Assembly: GCF_001886615.1 (NCBI RefSeq)
Contig: NZ_CP018139.1
Coordinates: 1,054,001-1,118,000, forward strand
DNA length: 64,000 nucleotides
Direction of reading: 5' to 3'
Source: Halomonas aestuarii
GTDB lineage: Bacteria; Pseudomonadota; Gammaproteobacteria; Pseudomonadales; Halomonadaceae
The notes under the pieces were generated by a model, which ran no database searches, had not been told where the DNA came from, and saw only the letters and a program-made list of their open reading frames with translations. The position numbers and the translations under genes are program-made. Positions 8,577-19,563 of this stretch are shown one piece after another (within the stretch, counting starts at the first letter, position 1; every line of letters starts with the position of its first letter).

Positions 8577-9569
8577 TCAGGCGTGCAGCCCGCAGGCGGT
8601 GAGCACCCTGGCCAGCGCCTCGCGCTCGGCCTCGGGGGTGAACCACGGCGCCCGGGCCGCCACCTGGCGGCGCAGGCCCTCGACGAAGGCGGGCTCCGCC
8701 TCGGCGCGGCGCAGCAGGTCGCCCAGCGCCGCGGTATCGGCGACAGGGAAGTAGCCTGCATAGTCGGCGCCCAGCAGGCCGCGGTTGCCGGGGATGTCGG
8801 AGGCCAGCACCGGCAGGCCCGCCACGCAGGCCTCGCTGACCACGTTGGCCCCGCCCTCCATGCGCGAGCTGATCACCATCAGCCGGGCGCGGGCCATCCA
8901 CCGGCGCACTCGCCAGCGCGGCAGGTCGCCGAGCCAGCGATAGCGCGGATTGGCCGCCATCTCCTCGCGGGCCGCCTGGGCCCATGTCTCGTCGTGGGCG
9001 CCACCCAGTTGGACGACCCGCAGCCGCGAGTCCTCCGGCAGGTCGCGCACCGCGAGCGCCGCGCGCAGCGGATCCTTCTCCTCGCGCAGGTGGCCCACCA
9101 CCAGCACATCGAGCTGCCGCCGGCTCGGCCGCGGGGCGCCGGGCGGCAGGGGCAGCGCCGACTGGTGGACGACGTGCAGGCGCGGCAGGAAACGCGAGGG
9201 CAGGTCCTCGTCCAGTCCGTCGTGCAGGCCGACCAGGGCATTCGCCGCCTCGAGGCTTTCCAGGAAGGCGGCGGGATGGCTGTGCTGGAAGCGGTAGACG
9301 TCGGTGCCCGTCAGCACCACGACCAGGGGGCATCCCGGGAAGGCCTGGCGGCAGGCGAGGATGGCCCCATGGCTGCGCCAGGCATGCAGCGCCATGACCA
9401 GGTCGGGCGACTTGCCGTCGAAACGGCAGCCCGCCGGGGCGGCCTCGGGGCCGATGACCCGCACGCGGCAGCCCAGCTCGCGCAGCAGCCCCGCCCAGCG
9501 AGTCGCGGTGGCACGGTTGCCGGCGTGGGACCCTCGACCCGCCGGGGTGATCAGGGCTAGTGTCAACAA
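8577..9569 (-). CDS. senB: Selenosugar synthase (GT-B glycosyltransferase-like)
   Basis: 330 residues with a two-domain GT-B layout. The C-terminal half has RMEGGANVVSEACVAGLPV near residues 230-248, the usual nucleotide-sugar binding block. SenB is known to couple UDP-GlcNAc with selenophosphate to form the C-Se bond of a selenosugar. The assignment rests on family resemblance plus placement between selD and an EgtB-like gene. The start is a TTG at 9569 with GAGGAG about 7 nt upstream (plus-strand 9577-9583). It is convergent with selD (48-nt gap) and head-to-head with senA, the start codons being only 26 nt apart. Confidence 0.85.
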   Translation of the reverse strand: MLTLALITPAGRGSHAGNRATATRWAGLLRELGCRVRVIGPEAAPAGCRFDGKSPDLVMALHAWRSHGAILACRQAFPGCPLVVVLTGTDVYRFQHSHPAAFLESLEAANALVGLHDGLDEDLPSRFLPRLHVVHQSALPLPPGAPRPSRRQLDVLVVGHLREEKDPLRAALAVRDLPEDSRLRVVQLGGAHDETWAQAAREEMAANPRYRWLGDLPRWRVRRWMARARLMVISSRMEGGANVVSEACVAGLPVLASDIPGNRGLLGADYAGYFPVADTAALGDLLRRAEAEPAFVEGLRRQVAARAPWFTPEAEREALARVLTACGLHA

Positions 9570-9595
9570 CAGGGTTTCTCCTCAACGAGGTCGGC

Positions 9596-10945
9596 ATGCG
9601 CTCCACCGCACTCAGCACACCGCCAACGCTACCCCGGGCCGCCGCCGAGCTGGCGGACATGCTGGTCGATGCCCGTGCCAGAAGCCTGGCCCTGATGCGC
9701 GATATCCTGGAGGCCCGCGAGCTCGGCCCGCGGCTGGCGATCGTCAACCCGCCGCTGTGGGAGCTCGGCCACCTCGGCTTCTTCCACGACCACTTCGCCC
9801 TGCGTGGCCTCCACGGCCTCCCCGACTACCAGCTCCCCGGGGCCGAGCGGCTGTTCGACTCCGGCAGCATCGCCCATGACGACCGTTGGGCGCTACCGCT
9901 GCCGACCCGGGACGAGACGCTGGACTACCTGTCCCGGGTGCAGAAGGAGATGCTCACGCGCCTGCCCGAGGGCGAGGCCAGCGCCGCCCAGAGCTATGTG
10001 TACCAGCTCACCACCCTGCACGAGGACATGCACGGTGAGGCCTTCCTCTATACCCGCCAGACGCTGGGCGACCCGGCCCCGGACCTGGGCACGCCACCGC
10101 CGGGCCAGGCTCCCGACGCGGCCTCGACCGGTGCCCTGCCCGGGGATGTCGCCATCCCCGGCGGGCGCCACCTGCTTGGCTCCGACGCGACCCTCCCCTT
10201 CCGCTTCGACAACGAGAAGCCGCCCATGGCGGTCGAGGTGGCTCCCTTCTCGATCGCCCGGGCACCGGTCACCAACGCCGAGTTCGCCGCCTTTGTCGAC
10301 GACGACGGCTATGCGCGGCGCGAATGGTGGAGCGAGGCCGGGTGGCGGTGGCGCGAGGCACAGGGGCGCCAGGCGCCGGCCTACTGGCGCCGTGACGACC
10401 GGAGCCGCTGGGAGGTACGCCACTTCGACCGCTGGCAGCCGCTGCCCCCCCACCAGCCGGTCGTGCACGTCAGCTGGCACGAGGCCGAGGCTTGGTGCCG
10501 CTGGGCCGGGCGACGCCTGCCGAGCGAGGCGGAATGGGAGGTGGCCGCCAGCCGCGCGCCGTCGGCCGGCGGGAAGTCTCTCGCGCCCGGCAAGCGACGC
10601 TTCCCCTGGGGCGAGGCAACGCCGGATGGTGGCCTGGCCAACCTGGACGGCTGGCGGCTCGGCCCGCTGGACGTGGCGGCGCTGCCCGAGGGCGACAGCC
10701 CCTTCGGCTGTCGCCAGATGCTCGGCAACGTCTGGGAATGGACGGCCTCGCCCTTCGCCCCCTTCCCGGGCTTCACGCCCGAGCTCTACCGCGACTACTC
10801 GGCCCCCTGGTTCCGGGAGGGGCGCTACGTGCTGCGCGGCGGCGCCTGGGCCACCCGCTCGCGGCTGGCCCACACCACCTACCGCAACTTCTTCACCCCG
10901 GACCGCCACGACGTCCTGGCCGGCTTTCGCACCTGCGCTCGTTGA
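9596..10945 (+). CDS. senA: Selenoneine synthase (EgtB-like non-haem iron enzyme)
   Basis: 449 residues. An N-terminal DinB-like domain carries the three-histidine iron site (His59 in WELGHLGFF, His142 and His146 in TLHEDMHGE), followed by an FGE-sulfatase-type domain (HVSWHEAEAWCRW, LGNVWEWTASP, LRGGAW). The fold is shared with the ergothioneine sulfoxide synthase EgtB. Next to senB and selD the better call is SenA, which joins hercynine to the selenosugar in an O2-dependent reaction. The ATG at 9596 has CGAGG 5 nt upstream; a GTG at 9560 in frame is less likely. Its last 53 nt overlap the 3' end of atpG on the other strand. Confidence 0.87.
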   Translation: MRSTALSTPPTLPRAAAELADMLVDARARSLALMRDILEARELGPRLAIVNPPLWELGHLGFFHDHFALRGLHGLPDYQLPGAERLFDSGSIAHDDRWALPLPTRDETLDYLSRVQKEMLTRLPEGEASAAQSYVYQLTTLHEDMHGEAFLYTRQTLGDPAPDLGTPPPGQAPDAASTGALPGDVAIPGGRHLLGSDATLPFRFDNEKPPMAVEVAPFSIARAPVTNAEFAAFVDDDGYARREWWSEAGWRWREAQGRQAPAYWRRDDRSRWEVRHFDRWQPLPPHQPVVHVSWHEAEAWCRWAGRRLPSEAEWEVAASRAPSAGGKSLAPGKRRFPWGEATPDGGLANLDGWRLGPLDVAALPEGDSPFGCRQMLGNVWEWTASPFAPFPGFTPELYRDYSAPWFREGRYVLRGGAWATRSRLAHTTYRNFFTPDRHDVLAGFRTCAR

Positions 10946-11918
10946 GCGCCGCGGCGCCTGAACGCCTGCCCTGGGGTCGGACCTTCAGGTCCGGCGGGAC
11001 GTCTTGTGAGGAGAGTTGCGGGGGGGGCTTGCGAGAAGAGCTGCGCAACGCCTCGAAGCCGATGATGACGTCCAGCAGTTCGGTGGTGATGTCGTCCTGG
11101 CGCACCGTTCGCAGCTGGCCCTTCACCTCGTCCAGGCGGTCGTCCACCGACTGTTCGGCCTGCTGCATCAGGGCGAGCCGCGCGGCATTCTCGGTGACCA
11201 TGGCCTCCGCCGAGGCCCGGAAGACGCTGGCGAAGATATGGCTGCGCAGCAGGGCGGCGAACAGCTCGGCGCTGGGCATCGAGTAGTCGGGCAGGGAGCG
11301 GGAGTGCCATGGCCGGTCGGCGAGCTCCGACAGGAACGCCTGCCCCAGGGGCAGCAGCGGCATCAGCACCGGCTCGTGCTGCCCGCGGCCGGCGCGCTGG
11401 GTGAAGGCCAGCGTGACCTTCCGATGGTGAGGCTCGCCGCCGCCGATCTCGTCCAGCCGGGTGACGATGCTGCCCGCCAGGCGCCCGATGCCATCCGCCG
11501 AGGCCGGGGGCAGCAGCACGCTCTCGGGGCTGAGCCCCTGCCCGGCCAGGGCGTCATTCATCTGGGCGCCGACGCACAGCACCCGAAGGGCGGCGCGTCC
11601 GGCCGTGGTCGGCCCCAGCTCCGACTGCACCTTCTCGGCGAGCAGCTCGTTGTAGTTGCCGCACAGGCCATGGTCGGAGCCGAACACCACCACGATGCTC
11701 TCGGCCGGCTCCACGGCCGGCATGGCGATGGGGCCGGTTCGGGCGACGAAGGCCTGGAGTCCGCGGCGCACCGTCCGGTGATAGGCCTCGATGGAACGGG
11801 CGGCCCGCTCGTAGGGCACGGCATTGATGGCCGAGATCGTCTTCATGGTATGCACGATCCCGCGGATGCTGGTCAGCGTCTCGTCGCGGCGGGAGAGGGC
11901 TTCAAGCGTCTGCGTCAC
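10893..11918 (-). CDS. atpG: N-ATPase F1 gamma subunit
   Basis: 341 residues. The N-terminal helix ([18 protein letters not shown], residues 17-34) and the C-terminal helix around [12 protein letters not shown] form the coiled-coil rotor shaft. The family normally ends near that C-terminal helix; here about 50 basic, proline- and arginine-rich residues follow, and the stop lies 53 nt inside senA on the opposite strand. The tail probably arose by loss of the original stop. It is the last gene of the operon; the start overlaps the atpA stop by 4 nt. Confidence 0.9.
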   Translation of the reverse strand: MTQTLEALSRRDETLTSIRGIVHTMKTISAINAVPYERAARSIEAYHRTVRRGLQAFVARTGPIAMPAVEPAESIVVVFGSDHGLCGNYNELLAEKVQSELGPTTAGRAALRVLCVGAQMNDALAGQGLSPESVLLPPASADGIGRLAGSIVTRLDEIGGGEPHHRKVTLAFTQRAGRGQHEPVLMPLLPLGQAFLSELADRPWHSRSLPDYSMPSAELFAALLRSHIFASVFRASAEAMVTENAARLALMQQAEQSVDDRLDEVKGQLRTVRQDDITTELLDVIIGFEALRSSSRKPPPQLSSQDVPPDLKVRPQGRRSGAAALNERRCESRPGRRGGPG

Positions 11919-13456
11919 GGCCGTCCTCCCCCTGTCCCGGGACCATCGTCGGCCTGCCCCAGCGCCTTGCGCGCCAACGAGAGGATGGCGGCGCGGTCCT
12001 CCTCGGCCAGGGGCTCGTTGCGGGCGATGCGCGTGGCGACGCCCGTCAGAGCGTCCCCGACCGACGCCCGGATGGTGTCCATGGCGGCCACCACCTCGGT
12101 CTCTGAACGCCCGTCGAACATGCCCTCCATCGCCGCCAGCAGCACCAGCAGCTGCTCCACGGCCGGTACCGGGTCCCGCTCGGGCTGGCGCAGGGCCGCC
12201 CGGACCGCCGCGCCGCGGCTCAGGCGAGCCCGGGTGGCGTCATCCAGCCGGGTGCCGAAACGGGCAAAGTCCTCCAGCTCCTCGAACTGGGACAGGGTGA
12301 CGCGCAGGTTGCCGGCGACGTCCCGGAACGCGCGGTGCTGGGCCTTGCCGCCCACCCGCGACACCGACACCCCGAGGTCCACCGCCGGGAACTGGTTCTT
12401 GCGCACCAGCCGCGGCGACAGATAGATCTGGCCGTCGGTGATCGAGATGAGGTTGGTCGGGATATAGGCCGACAGGTTTTCCGCCTGGGTCTCCACCACG
12501 GGCAGGGCGGTGATGGACCCGCCCCCGGCCTCCTCCGTGAACTGGCCCGCCCGCTCGAGCAGCCTGGCATGCACGTAGAAGATGTCCCCGGGGAACGCCT
12601 CGCGCCCCGGCGGTCGTCTCAGCAGCAGCGAGAGCTCCCGATAAGAGCGGGCGTGGTGGGTGAGGTCATCGAAGACGACCAGCACGTCCCGGGCCTGGTC
12701 GGCGAAGTATTCGGCCATGGTCATCGCCGCATAGGGCGCGATATAGGCCAGGCCCGGCGCGTCCTCGTCGCCGGCAACAACCACGATGGTGTTGGCCAGC
12801 TGCCCGCTCTCCCGGAGCGCCTCGATGACCCGGGCCACCGCGTCCCCGCGCTGCCCGATGGCGCAATAGATGCTCAGGACCTCCGAGCGGGCCTGGTTGA
12901 GGATGGTATCCAGGGCAATGGAGGTCTTGCCGGTCTGGCGGTCGCCGATGATCAGCTCCCGCTGCCCCAGGCCGACCGGCACCGCGGCATCCACCGCCTT
13001 GAGGCCCGTCGCCAGCGGGCGCGTGACGGCCCCGCGGCTGAGGATGTCCGGCGCCCGGACCTCCACCGGCCGTTCGGCCACGGCGGCCACCCTGCCCTTG
13101 CCGTCCCGGGGCTGGCCGGTGGCGTCGACCACCCGGCCGACCAGGCCCGGCCCCACCGGGACGCTGATCACCTTGTGGGTGCGCCAGACATCCTCACCGG
13201 CCCTCACCCGCTCCGAGGGACCCAGCAGCACGACCCCCAGCCGGTCAGGCTCGAGGTCCAGCACCACGCCGCGAACCCCCGAGGCGAAGACCAGCAGCTC
13301 ATCGGACAGGGCCCGCCCGAGTCCGGCGACCACGGCGATCCCGTCCCCCACCGTGGCGACCGTGCCCACCTCGGCCAGTACCGGCGAGGGAGCGGGGCTG
13401 TCCAGCAGGACGTCGATGAAGTCCTGCACGTCGGGACGATGCGACTCATCCGCCAT
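11915..13456 (-). CDS. atpA: N-ATPase F1 alpha subunit
   Basis: 513 residues, the normal alpha size. The nucleotide-binding P-loop is GDRQTGKT at residues 171-178, the form typical of non-catalytic alpha subunits. The alpha signature around [17 protein letters not shown] is present. It forms the catalytic hexamer with beta. The start overlaps the atpF stop by 11 nt. The gene order beta-epsilon-Q-R-a-c-b-alpha-gamma is characteristic of N-ATPases, not of the housekeeping atpIBEFHAGDC operon, so this is an additional ATPase. Confidence 0.95.
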   Translation of the reverse strand: MADESHRPDVQDFIDVLLDSPAPSPVLAEVGTVATVGDGIAVVAGLGRALSDELLVFASGVRGVVLDLEPDRLGVVLLGPSERVRAGEDVWRTHKVISVPVGPGLVGRVVDATGQPRDGKGRVAAVAERPVEVRAPDILSRGAVTRPLATGLKAVDAAVPVGLGQRELIIGDRQTGKTSIALDTILNQARSEVLSIYCAIGQRGDAVARVIEALRESGQLANTIVVVAGDEDAPGLAYIAPYAAMTMAEYFADQARDVLVVFDDLTHHARSYRELSLLLRRPPGREAFPGDIFYVHARLLERAGQFTEEAGGGSITALPVVETQAENLSAYIPTNLISITDGQIYLSPRLVRKNQFPAVDLGVSVSRVGGKAQHRAFRDVAGNLRVTLSQFEELEDFARFGTRLDDATRARLSRGAAVRAALRQPERDPVPAVEQLLVLLAAMEGMFDGRSETEVVAAMDTIRASVGDALTGVATRIARNEPLAEEDRAAILSLARKALGQADDGPGTGGGRP

Positions 13457-14216
13457 GGGCGTTCACCCTGCCCGACTCGCCGCTGGCCAGGCGCTCTCCC
13501 AGCAGCTCGACCAGCTCGTCGGTGTAGCTGTCGACCGTCCAGGCGAGCTGGAGGCTGCCGATGCGCAGGACCAGGCCGGGGGACTGGCTGTCATCGGTGT
13601 CAAAGCGCAGGGGAAGGCCGGGCACCCGGGCCTCCATGGCGGCCTCGACCTCGTGGCGGGCGCCCTCCGGCAGCGGGGCATGGGTGGTGGCCACGGCTTC
13701 CTCGGCATGCTCGGCCGCCGAGGCCAGCTCCTCCGACAGGGGCTCCAGCTTGCCGATCACGTGCAGCGCGATCCGCTCCTCCAGGCGCTCGTCGGCCAGG
13801 TCGTGAAGGGCGCGGCCGGCCAGCTGGTAGAGCGTCTCGGCACTCGCCTTGTAGAGCTCCGACGTGAAGCGTTCCCGTTCGCGGGCCAGGTGCGCCAGGG
13901 TGTCCTTGCGCTCCTGCTCCATGGCCTCGTGGGCCTCGGCCAGCAAGGCATCCCGCTGCTGCTTCGCCTGCTCGCGAACCCGTTCCGCCAGGGCGTCCCG
14001 GTCGGCCTGCAGCTTCTGCTGCTGTGCCATGAACTCCGCCTCGGCGGCGGCGGCCTTCTCCTGGGCGCGCCTGGCCTCCCCCATCCGTTCGGCAATCTCG
14101 GCCTCGCGGGAATCGATGCCATTCAGGATCGGCTTGTAGAGGAAGCGCTTCAGCAGCCAGACCAGCACCAGGAAGTTGGCGATCTGGGCGAGGACCGTAA
14201 CCCAGTCAATCGACAT
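13446..14216 (-). CDS. atpF: N-ATPase F0 b subunit with long C-terminal extension
   Basis: 256 residues, about 100 longer than a standard b subunit. One N-terminal transmembrane helix (residues 4-25) is followed by a long charged coiled coil (about 35-130) and a globular tail (about 140-256). N-ATPase operons lack atpH (delta), and none is present here. The tail, which ends in a segment reminiscent of delta ([19 protein letters not shown]), may substitute for delta in fixing the stator to F1; that function is inference. The gene starts 3 nt after the end of atpE. Confidence 0.9.
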   Translation of the reverse strand: MSIDWVTVLAQIANFLVLVWLLKRFLYKPILNGIDSREAEIAERMGEARRAQEKAAAAEAEFMAQQQKLQADRDALAERVREQAKQQRDALLAEAHEAMEQERKDTLAHLARERERFTSELYKASAETLYQLAGRALHDLADERLEERIALHVIGKLEPLSEELASAAEHAEEAVATTHAPLPEGARHEVEAAMEARVPGLPLRFDTDDSQSPGLVLRIGSLQLAWTVDSYTDELVELLGERLASGESGRVNAHGG

Positions 14217-14219
14217 GGC

Positions 14220-14507
14220 TCAGCCCGCCGCCGGTTGGGTGGCTTGCAGGAAGGTGTCCATGAACGGATTGGCAAACAGCACGATCATGGCCACCACGAA
14301 ACAGTAGATCGCCGTGGACTCGATCATGGCCAGGCTCACGAACAGGGTGCGTGACAGGGTAGAGGCCGAATCGGGTTGCTGGGCGATGGCGGTCAGGGCG
14401 GCGGACGCGGCCCGCCCCTCCCCCAGCGCCGGGCCAAGGGCGCCGAACGACACCGTCAGTCCCGCGGTGAGAATGGAGATGGCCGCAATCAGGGCTGCAT
14501 CAGTCAT
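14220..14507 (-). CDS. atpE: N-ATPase F0 c subunit (rotor ring)
   Basis: 95 residues forming a two-helix hairpin. Helix 1 carries GALGPALGEGRA with Glu30; helix 2 carries MIESTAIY with Glu63, Ser64, Thr65 and Tyr68. The EST-x-x-Y set is the sodium-ligand signature known from Ilyobacter-type c rings, but a glutamate replaces the usual glutamine in helix 1, giving two carboxylates per site. I recall that an N-type c ring of this kind was reported to prefer protons, so the ion is undecided. It overlaps atpB by 4 nt. Confidence 0.93.
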   Translation of the reverse strand: MTDAALIAAISILTAGLTVSFGALGPALGEGRAASAALTAIAQQPDSASTLSRTLFVSLAMIESTAIYCFVVAMIVLFANPFMDTFLQATQPAAG

Positions 14508-15229
14508 CGATCTTGCTCCTTATGGTCACGTTCGCGGTCGAGATCGTGGTCGGGCTTGGGCTTCTTCACGGTGGCCGTGGCCGACGAGATATAGACGGTC
14601 GCCAGGATGGCGAAGATGTAGGCCTGGATCAGGCCGGTCAGCAGGCCCAGCACGTCCATCACCACGGGAAAGAAGAACGGCGCCACGCCCAGCAGTATGC
14701 CGGCGATGACCGCCCCGCTCATCACGTTGCCGTAGAGGCGGATGGCCAGCGAGATTCCCCGGGAGAACTCGCTGATGATGTTGAAGGGCAGCATGACGAT
14801 GGAGGGCTGGATGTAGGTCTTCAGGTAGCCGCCGATGCCCTGTCGGGTGATGCCGAACAGCGGCACGGCGATCAGCACCGACAGGGCCAGGGCCGCCGTG
14901 GTCGACAGCGACGACGTCGGCGGCGTGAAGCCCGGCACGACCAGCAGCAGGTTGGACAGCGCGATGAACAGGAACAGCGTTCCCGAGAAGTAGAGGATGT
15001 GGCGCGACGACTGCGGCGAGATGTCCTCGATCTGCCGCTGGATCCCGGTGACGATCACCTCCAGGGTCGTTCGCCAGCGATTCGGCGGCACGTCCGGCCG
15101 AAGTTTCCGGGTCACGAGCATCGAGGCGACGGTAAGCATGGCCATGACGATCCAGGTGTTGACCACGGTCTCGTTGATCCCGAGGCCCCAGAGGGTGAAG
15201 ACCGTCGTCTGGTCGGGTGTCAGTTGCAT
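14504..15229 (-). CDS. atpB: N-ATPase F0 a subunit
   Basis: 241 residues with 5-6 membrane helices. The essential arginine lies in the helix containing SRGISLAIRLYGNVMSGAVIAG (key part: SLAIRLYGN), which faces the c-ring carboxylates. The ATG at 15229 has GGAGG 5 nt upstream; longer open frames upstream lie inside atpR. The stop overlaps the atpE start by 4 nt. The C-terminal tail is short and highly charged (Asp, Glu, Arg, Lys). Confidence 0.93.
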   Translation of the reverse strand: MQLTPDQTTVFTLWGLGINETVVNTWIVMAMLTVASMLVTRKLRPDVPPNRWRTTLEVIVTGIQRQIEDISPQSSRHILYFSGTLFLFIALSNLLLVVPGFTPPTSSLSTTAALALSVLIAVPLFGITRQGIGGYLKTYIQPSIVMLPFNIISEFSRGISLAIRLYGNVMSGAVIAGILLGVAPFFFPVVMDVLGLLTGLIQAYIFAILATVYISSATATVKKPKPDHDLDRERDHKEQDR

Positions 15230-15525
15230 CCTGCCTCCTTCGCCCCGGGCGTCCGGGCCATCAGGGTGGCGATCAAGCGCACCAGGAAGAAGGCGAGCGC
15301 ATAGCCGATGAAGGCCCCGCCCAGGGTGCCCCCGTCGGTCACCCACCAGCCGGCCGCCAGCAGCACCCCGATCCGCACCACGGCGCTGGGCAGCAGGACG
15401 GCCACGGGCCGGGGCCGTCGCAGCGCCAGCCGGACGCTCAGGGCCAGGCCCAGGAAATACAGGATGCTGACGGCGACCCCGGCGCCGAAGCCGGTGATCA
15501 CGGCGTGCCAGTCAATCGTCATCAT
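15220..15525 (-). CDS. atpR: N-ATPase accessory membrane protein AtpR
   Basis: 101 residues with three predicted membrane helices (about 8-28, 38-58, 64-88). Small AtpR proteins occur only in N-ATPase operons between atpQ and atpB and are thought to help build or stabilise the rotor ring. Arginines within the hydrophobic segments (RLALRRPRP, VVRIGVLL) fit that idea. The ATG at 15525 has GGAG 5-6 nt upstream; the longer frame lies in atpQ. It overlaps atpB by 10 nt and atpQ by 14 nt. Confidence 0.85.
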   Translation of the reverse strand: MMTIDWHAVITGFGAGVAVSILYFLGLALSVRLALRRPRPVAVLLPSAVVRIGVLLAAGWWVTDGGTLGGAFIGYALAFFLVRLIATLMARTPGAKEAGCN

Positions 15526-15816
15526 GCTCGCTCCCGTTGTCGTTGGCTTCCTTGCTGACCCAGGCCCAGGCAATGAAGCTGCCCAGCGCCACGCCCCCCA
15601 GGATCAATGCAATGGTCCAATTGAACGCCTGCGGCATGTGGCGATCGAGCCATAGCCCGAGAAAGGCGCCGCCCACGGTGGGCACCGCGACCGACCACCC
15701 GATCATGCCGAAGACCCCGAGCCCCCGCAGCGGGCTCGCGCCGGGGTCGTCCCGCGCCTTCTCCCGGCGTCGGGCGCGACGGCCGATGTCCTCCACCGGA
15801 GACTTCCGCTTCGGGG

Positions 15817-15820
<4 letters not shown>
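15512..15820 (-). CDS. atpQ: N-ATPase accessory membrane protein AtpQ (AtpI-like)
   Basis: 102 residues: a basic cytoplasmic N-terminus (residues 1-30), two membrane helices (about 33-55 and 67-88) and an acidic C-terminal tail. The layout matches AtpI/AtpQ-type ATPase assembly proteins. The start codon overlaps the stop of atpC by 4 nt, and its end overlaps atpR. Function in ring assembly or Mg2+ supply is known for the AtpI relatives and inferred here. Confidence 0.82.
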
Positions 15821-17630
<1,810 letters not shown>

Positions 17631-18542
17631 CTATGCGTCGGCCGACACCCGCGTGCCTGCCGTTCCCTCCAGTATGGCAAGGGCATCGACCAGCCGGCCG
17701 ATGCCGCTGATGCCCCCATTCTCCGCAAAGTCGCAGGCGGCCACCAGCTTGGGCCCCATGGAACCGGCCGGCAGGGCCATCTCCCGGGCCTCGGCCACCG
17801 TCAGGGCATGAACCGGGGTCGCGGTATCCGTGCCGTAATCCCGGTACACCGCCTCCACATCGGTCAGCAGCAGCAGGGCGTCGGCGCCCAGCTGGCGCGC
17901 CAGCAGCGCGCTGGCGGCATCCTTGTCGATCACCGCCTCCACGCCGATCATGCTGCCATCCTCCCGGCGCAGGACCGGGATCCCGCCGCCCCCGGTGCAG
18001 ACCACCACCACCCCCTGGGCGAGCAGCAGCTGCAGTACCCGCAGGTCCGGGATCTCCAGCGGCGTCGGCGAGGGCACGACCCGGCGCCACTTGTCGCCGT
18101 CCCGGGCGATGTGCCAGCCGGCCGCCGACGCGCGACGCTCGGCCTCGTCGCGCTCGTAGACCGGCCCGACGAACTTGGTGGGATGGCCGAAGGCCGGGTC
18201 CTCGGGATCCACCACCACCTGGGTCAGCAGGGTGGCCACCGGGCGATCGTGGTCGAGCGCGTTTTCCAGTTCCTGTTCGATCATGTAGCCGATCATGCCC
18301 TCGGTCTCGGCGCCCAGCACGTCCAGCGGGTAGGCCTCGTCCGGCCGATAGGCCGCGCCCTGAAGCGCCAGCAGGCCCACCTGGGGGCCGTTGCCGTGGG
18401 TGATCACCAGCTGGTGCCCGGCCCGCACGATCTCGGCCAGCGCACGGACCGCCACCTGCACGTTACCGCGTTGTGCCGCGGCCGTCAGGGGCTCGCCGCG
18501 CTTGAGGAGGGCGTTGCCGCCCAGTGCCGCCACCACCAGCAT
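17631..18542 (-). CDS. arcC: Carbamate kinase
   Basis: 303 residues. It converts carbamoyl phosphate and ADP to ATP, ammonia and CO2, the energy-yielding step of the arginine deiminase route. Motifs seen are the N-terminal ALGGNALL, HGNGPQVG near residues 49-56 and CTGGGGIPV in the middle. Length fits the family (about 300-310). It starts 1 nt after the arcB stop and is followed by atpD after 9 nt. Confidence 0.95.
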   Translation of the reverse strand: MLVVAALGGNALLKRGEPLTAAAQRGNVQVAVRALAEIVRAGHQLVITHGNGPQVGLLALQGAAYRPDEAYPLDVLGAETEGMIGYMIEQELENALDHDRPVATLLTQVVVDPEDPAFGHPTKFVGPVYERDEAERRASAAGWHIARDGDKWRRVVPSPTPLEIPDLRVLQLLLAQGVVVVCTGGGGIPVLRREDGSMIGVEAVIDKDAASALLARQLGADALLLLTDVEAVYRDYGTDTATPVHALTVAEAREMALPAGSMGPKLVAACDFAENGGISGIGRLVDALAILEGTAGTRVSADA

Positions 18543-18543
18543 G

Positions 18544-19545
18544 TCAGCCTCCCAGGGTCGCGACGAGCACCGCCTTGATGGTGTGCAGCCGGTTCTCGGC
18601 CTGGTCGAAGACGATGGAGGCGGGGCTCTCGAACACCTCCTCGGTCACCTCCATGGAATCGATCCCGAAGGTGTCCTGCATCTCCTTGCCCACCGTGGTC
18701 TCGGTGTTGTGAAACGCCGGCAGGCAGTGCATGAAGCGTACCCGGGGATTGCCGGTCCTGGCCATCAGGTCGGCGTTCACCTGGTAGGGCATCAGCAGCT
18801 TGATGCGCTCGGCCCACTTCTCCTTGGGCTCGCCCATGGAGACCCAGACATCGGTGTAGACGACATCGACCCCGGCCACGGCCTCGTCGATGTCGTCGGT
18901 GATCATGATCCTGGCCCCGGTCTCTGCCGCGAGCGCCCTGGCCTCCTCCTGGACGGCCGGGGATGTCCAGCAGGCCCGGGGGGCGCACAGCCGCACGTCC
19001 ATGCCCATCTTGGCCCCGCCGATCAGCAGGCTGTCCCCCATGTTGTTGGCGGCATCGCCGACGAACACGAAGGACACCTCGCGCAGCGGCTTCTCCACGT
19101 GCTCCTGCATGGTCAGCAGGTCCGCGAGGATCTGGGTGGGGTGGAACTCGTTGGTCAGGCCGTTGTAGACCGGCACTCCGGCATGGGCGGCCAGCTCCTC
19201 CACGATGGCCTGCCCGAAGCCTCGGTACTCGATGGCATCGTAGACCCGGCCCAGGACCCGGGCGGTGTCCTTCACCGACTCCTTGTGGCCGAGGTGGTTG
19301 CCGGTGGGGCCGAGGTAGGTGACGCGGGCGCCCTGGTCGTAGGCCGCCACCTCGAAGCCGACCCGGGTGCGGGTGGAGTCCTTCTCGAAGATCAGCGCGA
19401 TGTCCTTGCCGTTGAGCGTCGGCACCTCGGTGCCGGCGTACTTGGCGGCCTTGAGGTCAGCGGAAAGCTTCAGCAGGAAGTCGATCTCCTGCGGGGTGAA
19501 CTCACGCAGCGTCAGGAAGTGCCGGTTCTTGAGATTGAATGCCAT
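18544..19545 (-). CDS. arcB: Ornithine carbamoyltransferase, catabolic
   Basis: 333 residues. It cleaves citrulline phosphorolytically to ornithine and carbamoyl phosphate. The carbamoyl-phosphate loop KDSTRTR is near residues 54-60, followed by HPTQILADL and the HCLPAFH motif near the C-terminus that binds ornithine. AAGGAA lies upstream of the ATG. Position between arcA and arcC indicates the catabolic enzyme, not the biosynthetic argF. Confidence 0.95.
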   Translation of the reverse strand: MAFNLKNRHFLTLREFTPQEIDFLLKLSADLKAAKYAGTEVPTLNGKDIALIFEKDSTRTRVGFEVAAYDQGARVTYLGPTGNHLGHKESVKDTARVLGRVYDAIEYRGFGQAIVEELAAHAGVPVYNGLTNEFHPTQILADLLTMQEHVEKPLREVSFVFVGDAANNMGDSLLIGGAKMGMDVRLCAPRACWTSPAVQEEARALAAETGARIMITDDIDEAVAGVDVVYTDVWVSMGEPKEKWAERIKLLMPYQVNADLMARTGNPRVRFMHCLPAFHNTETTVGKEMQDTFGIDSMEVTEEVFESPASIVFDQAENRLHTIKAVLVATLGG

Positions 19546-19563
19546 GGTGCGGTTCCTTCCCTG

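Noticed and set aside
9596..10945. EgtB (ergothioneine sulfoxide synthase)
   Set aside because: Same fold and iron site, but the neighbours are senB and selD and not egtA/egtC/egtE, so SenA is the better call; sequence alone without a profile search does not fully exclude EgtB.
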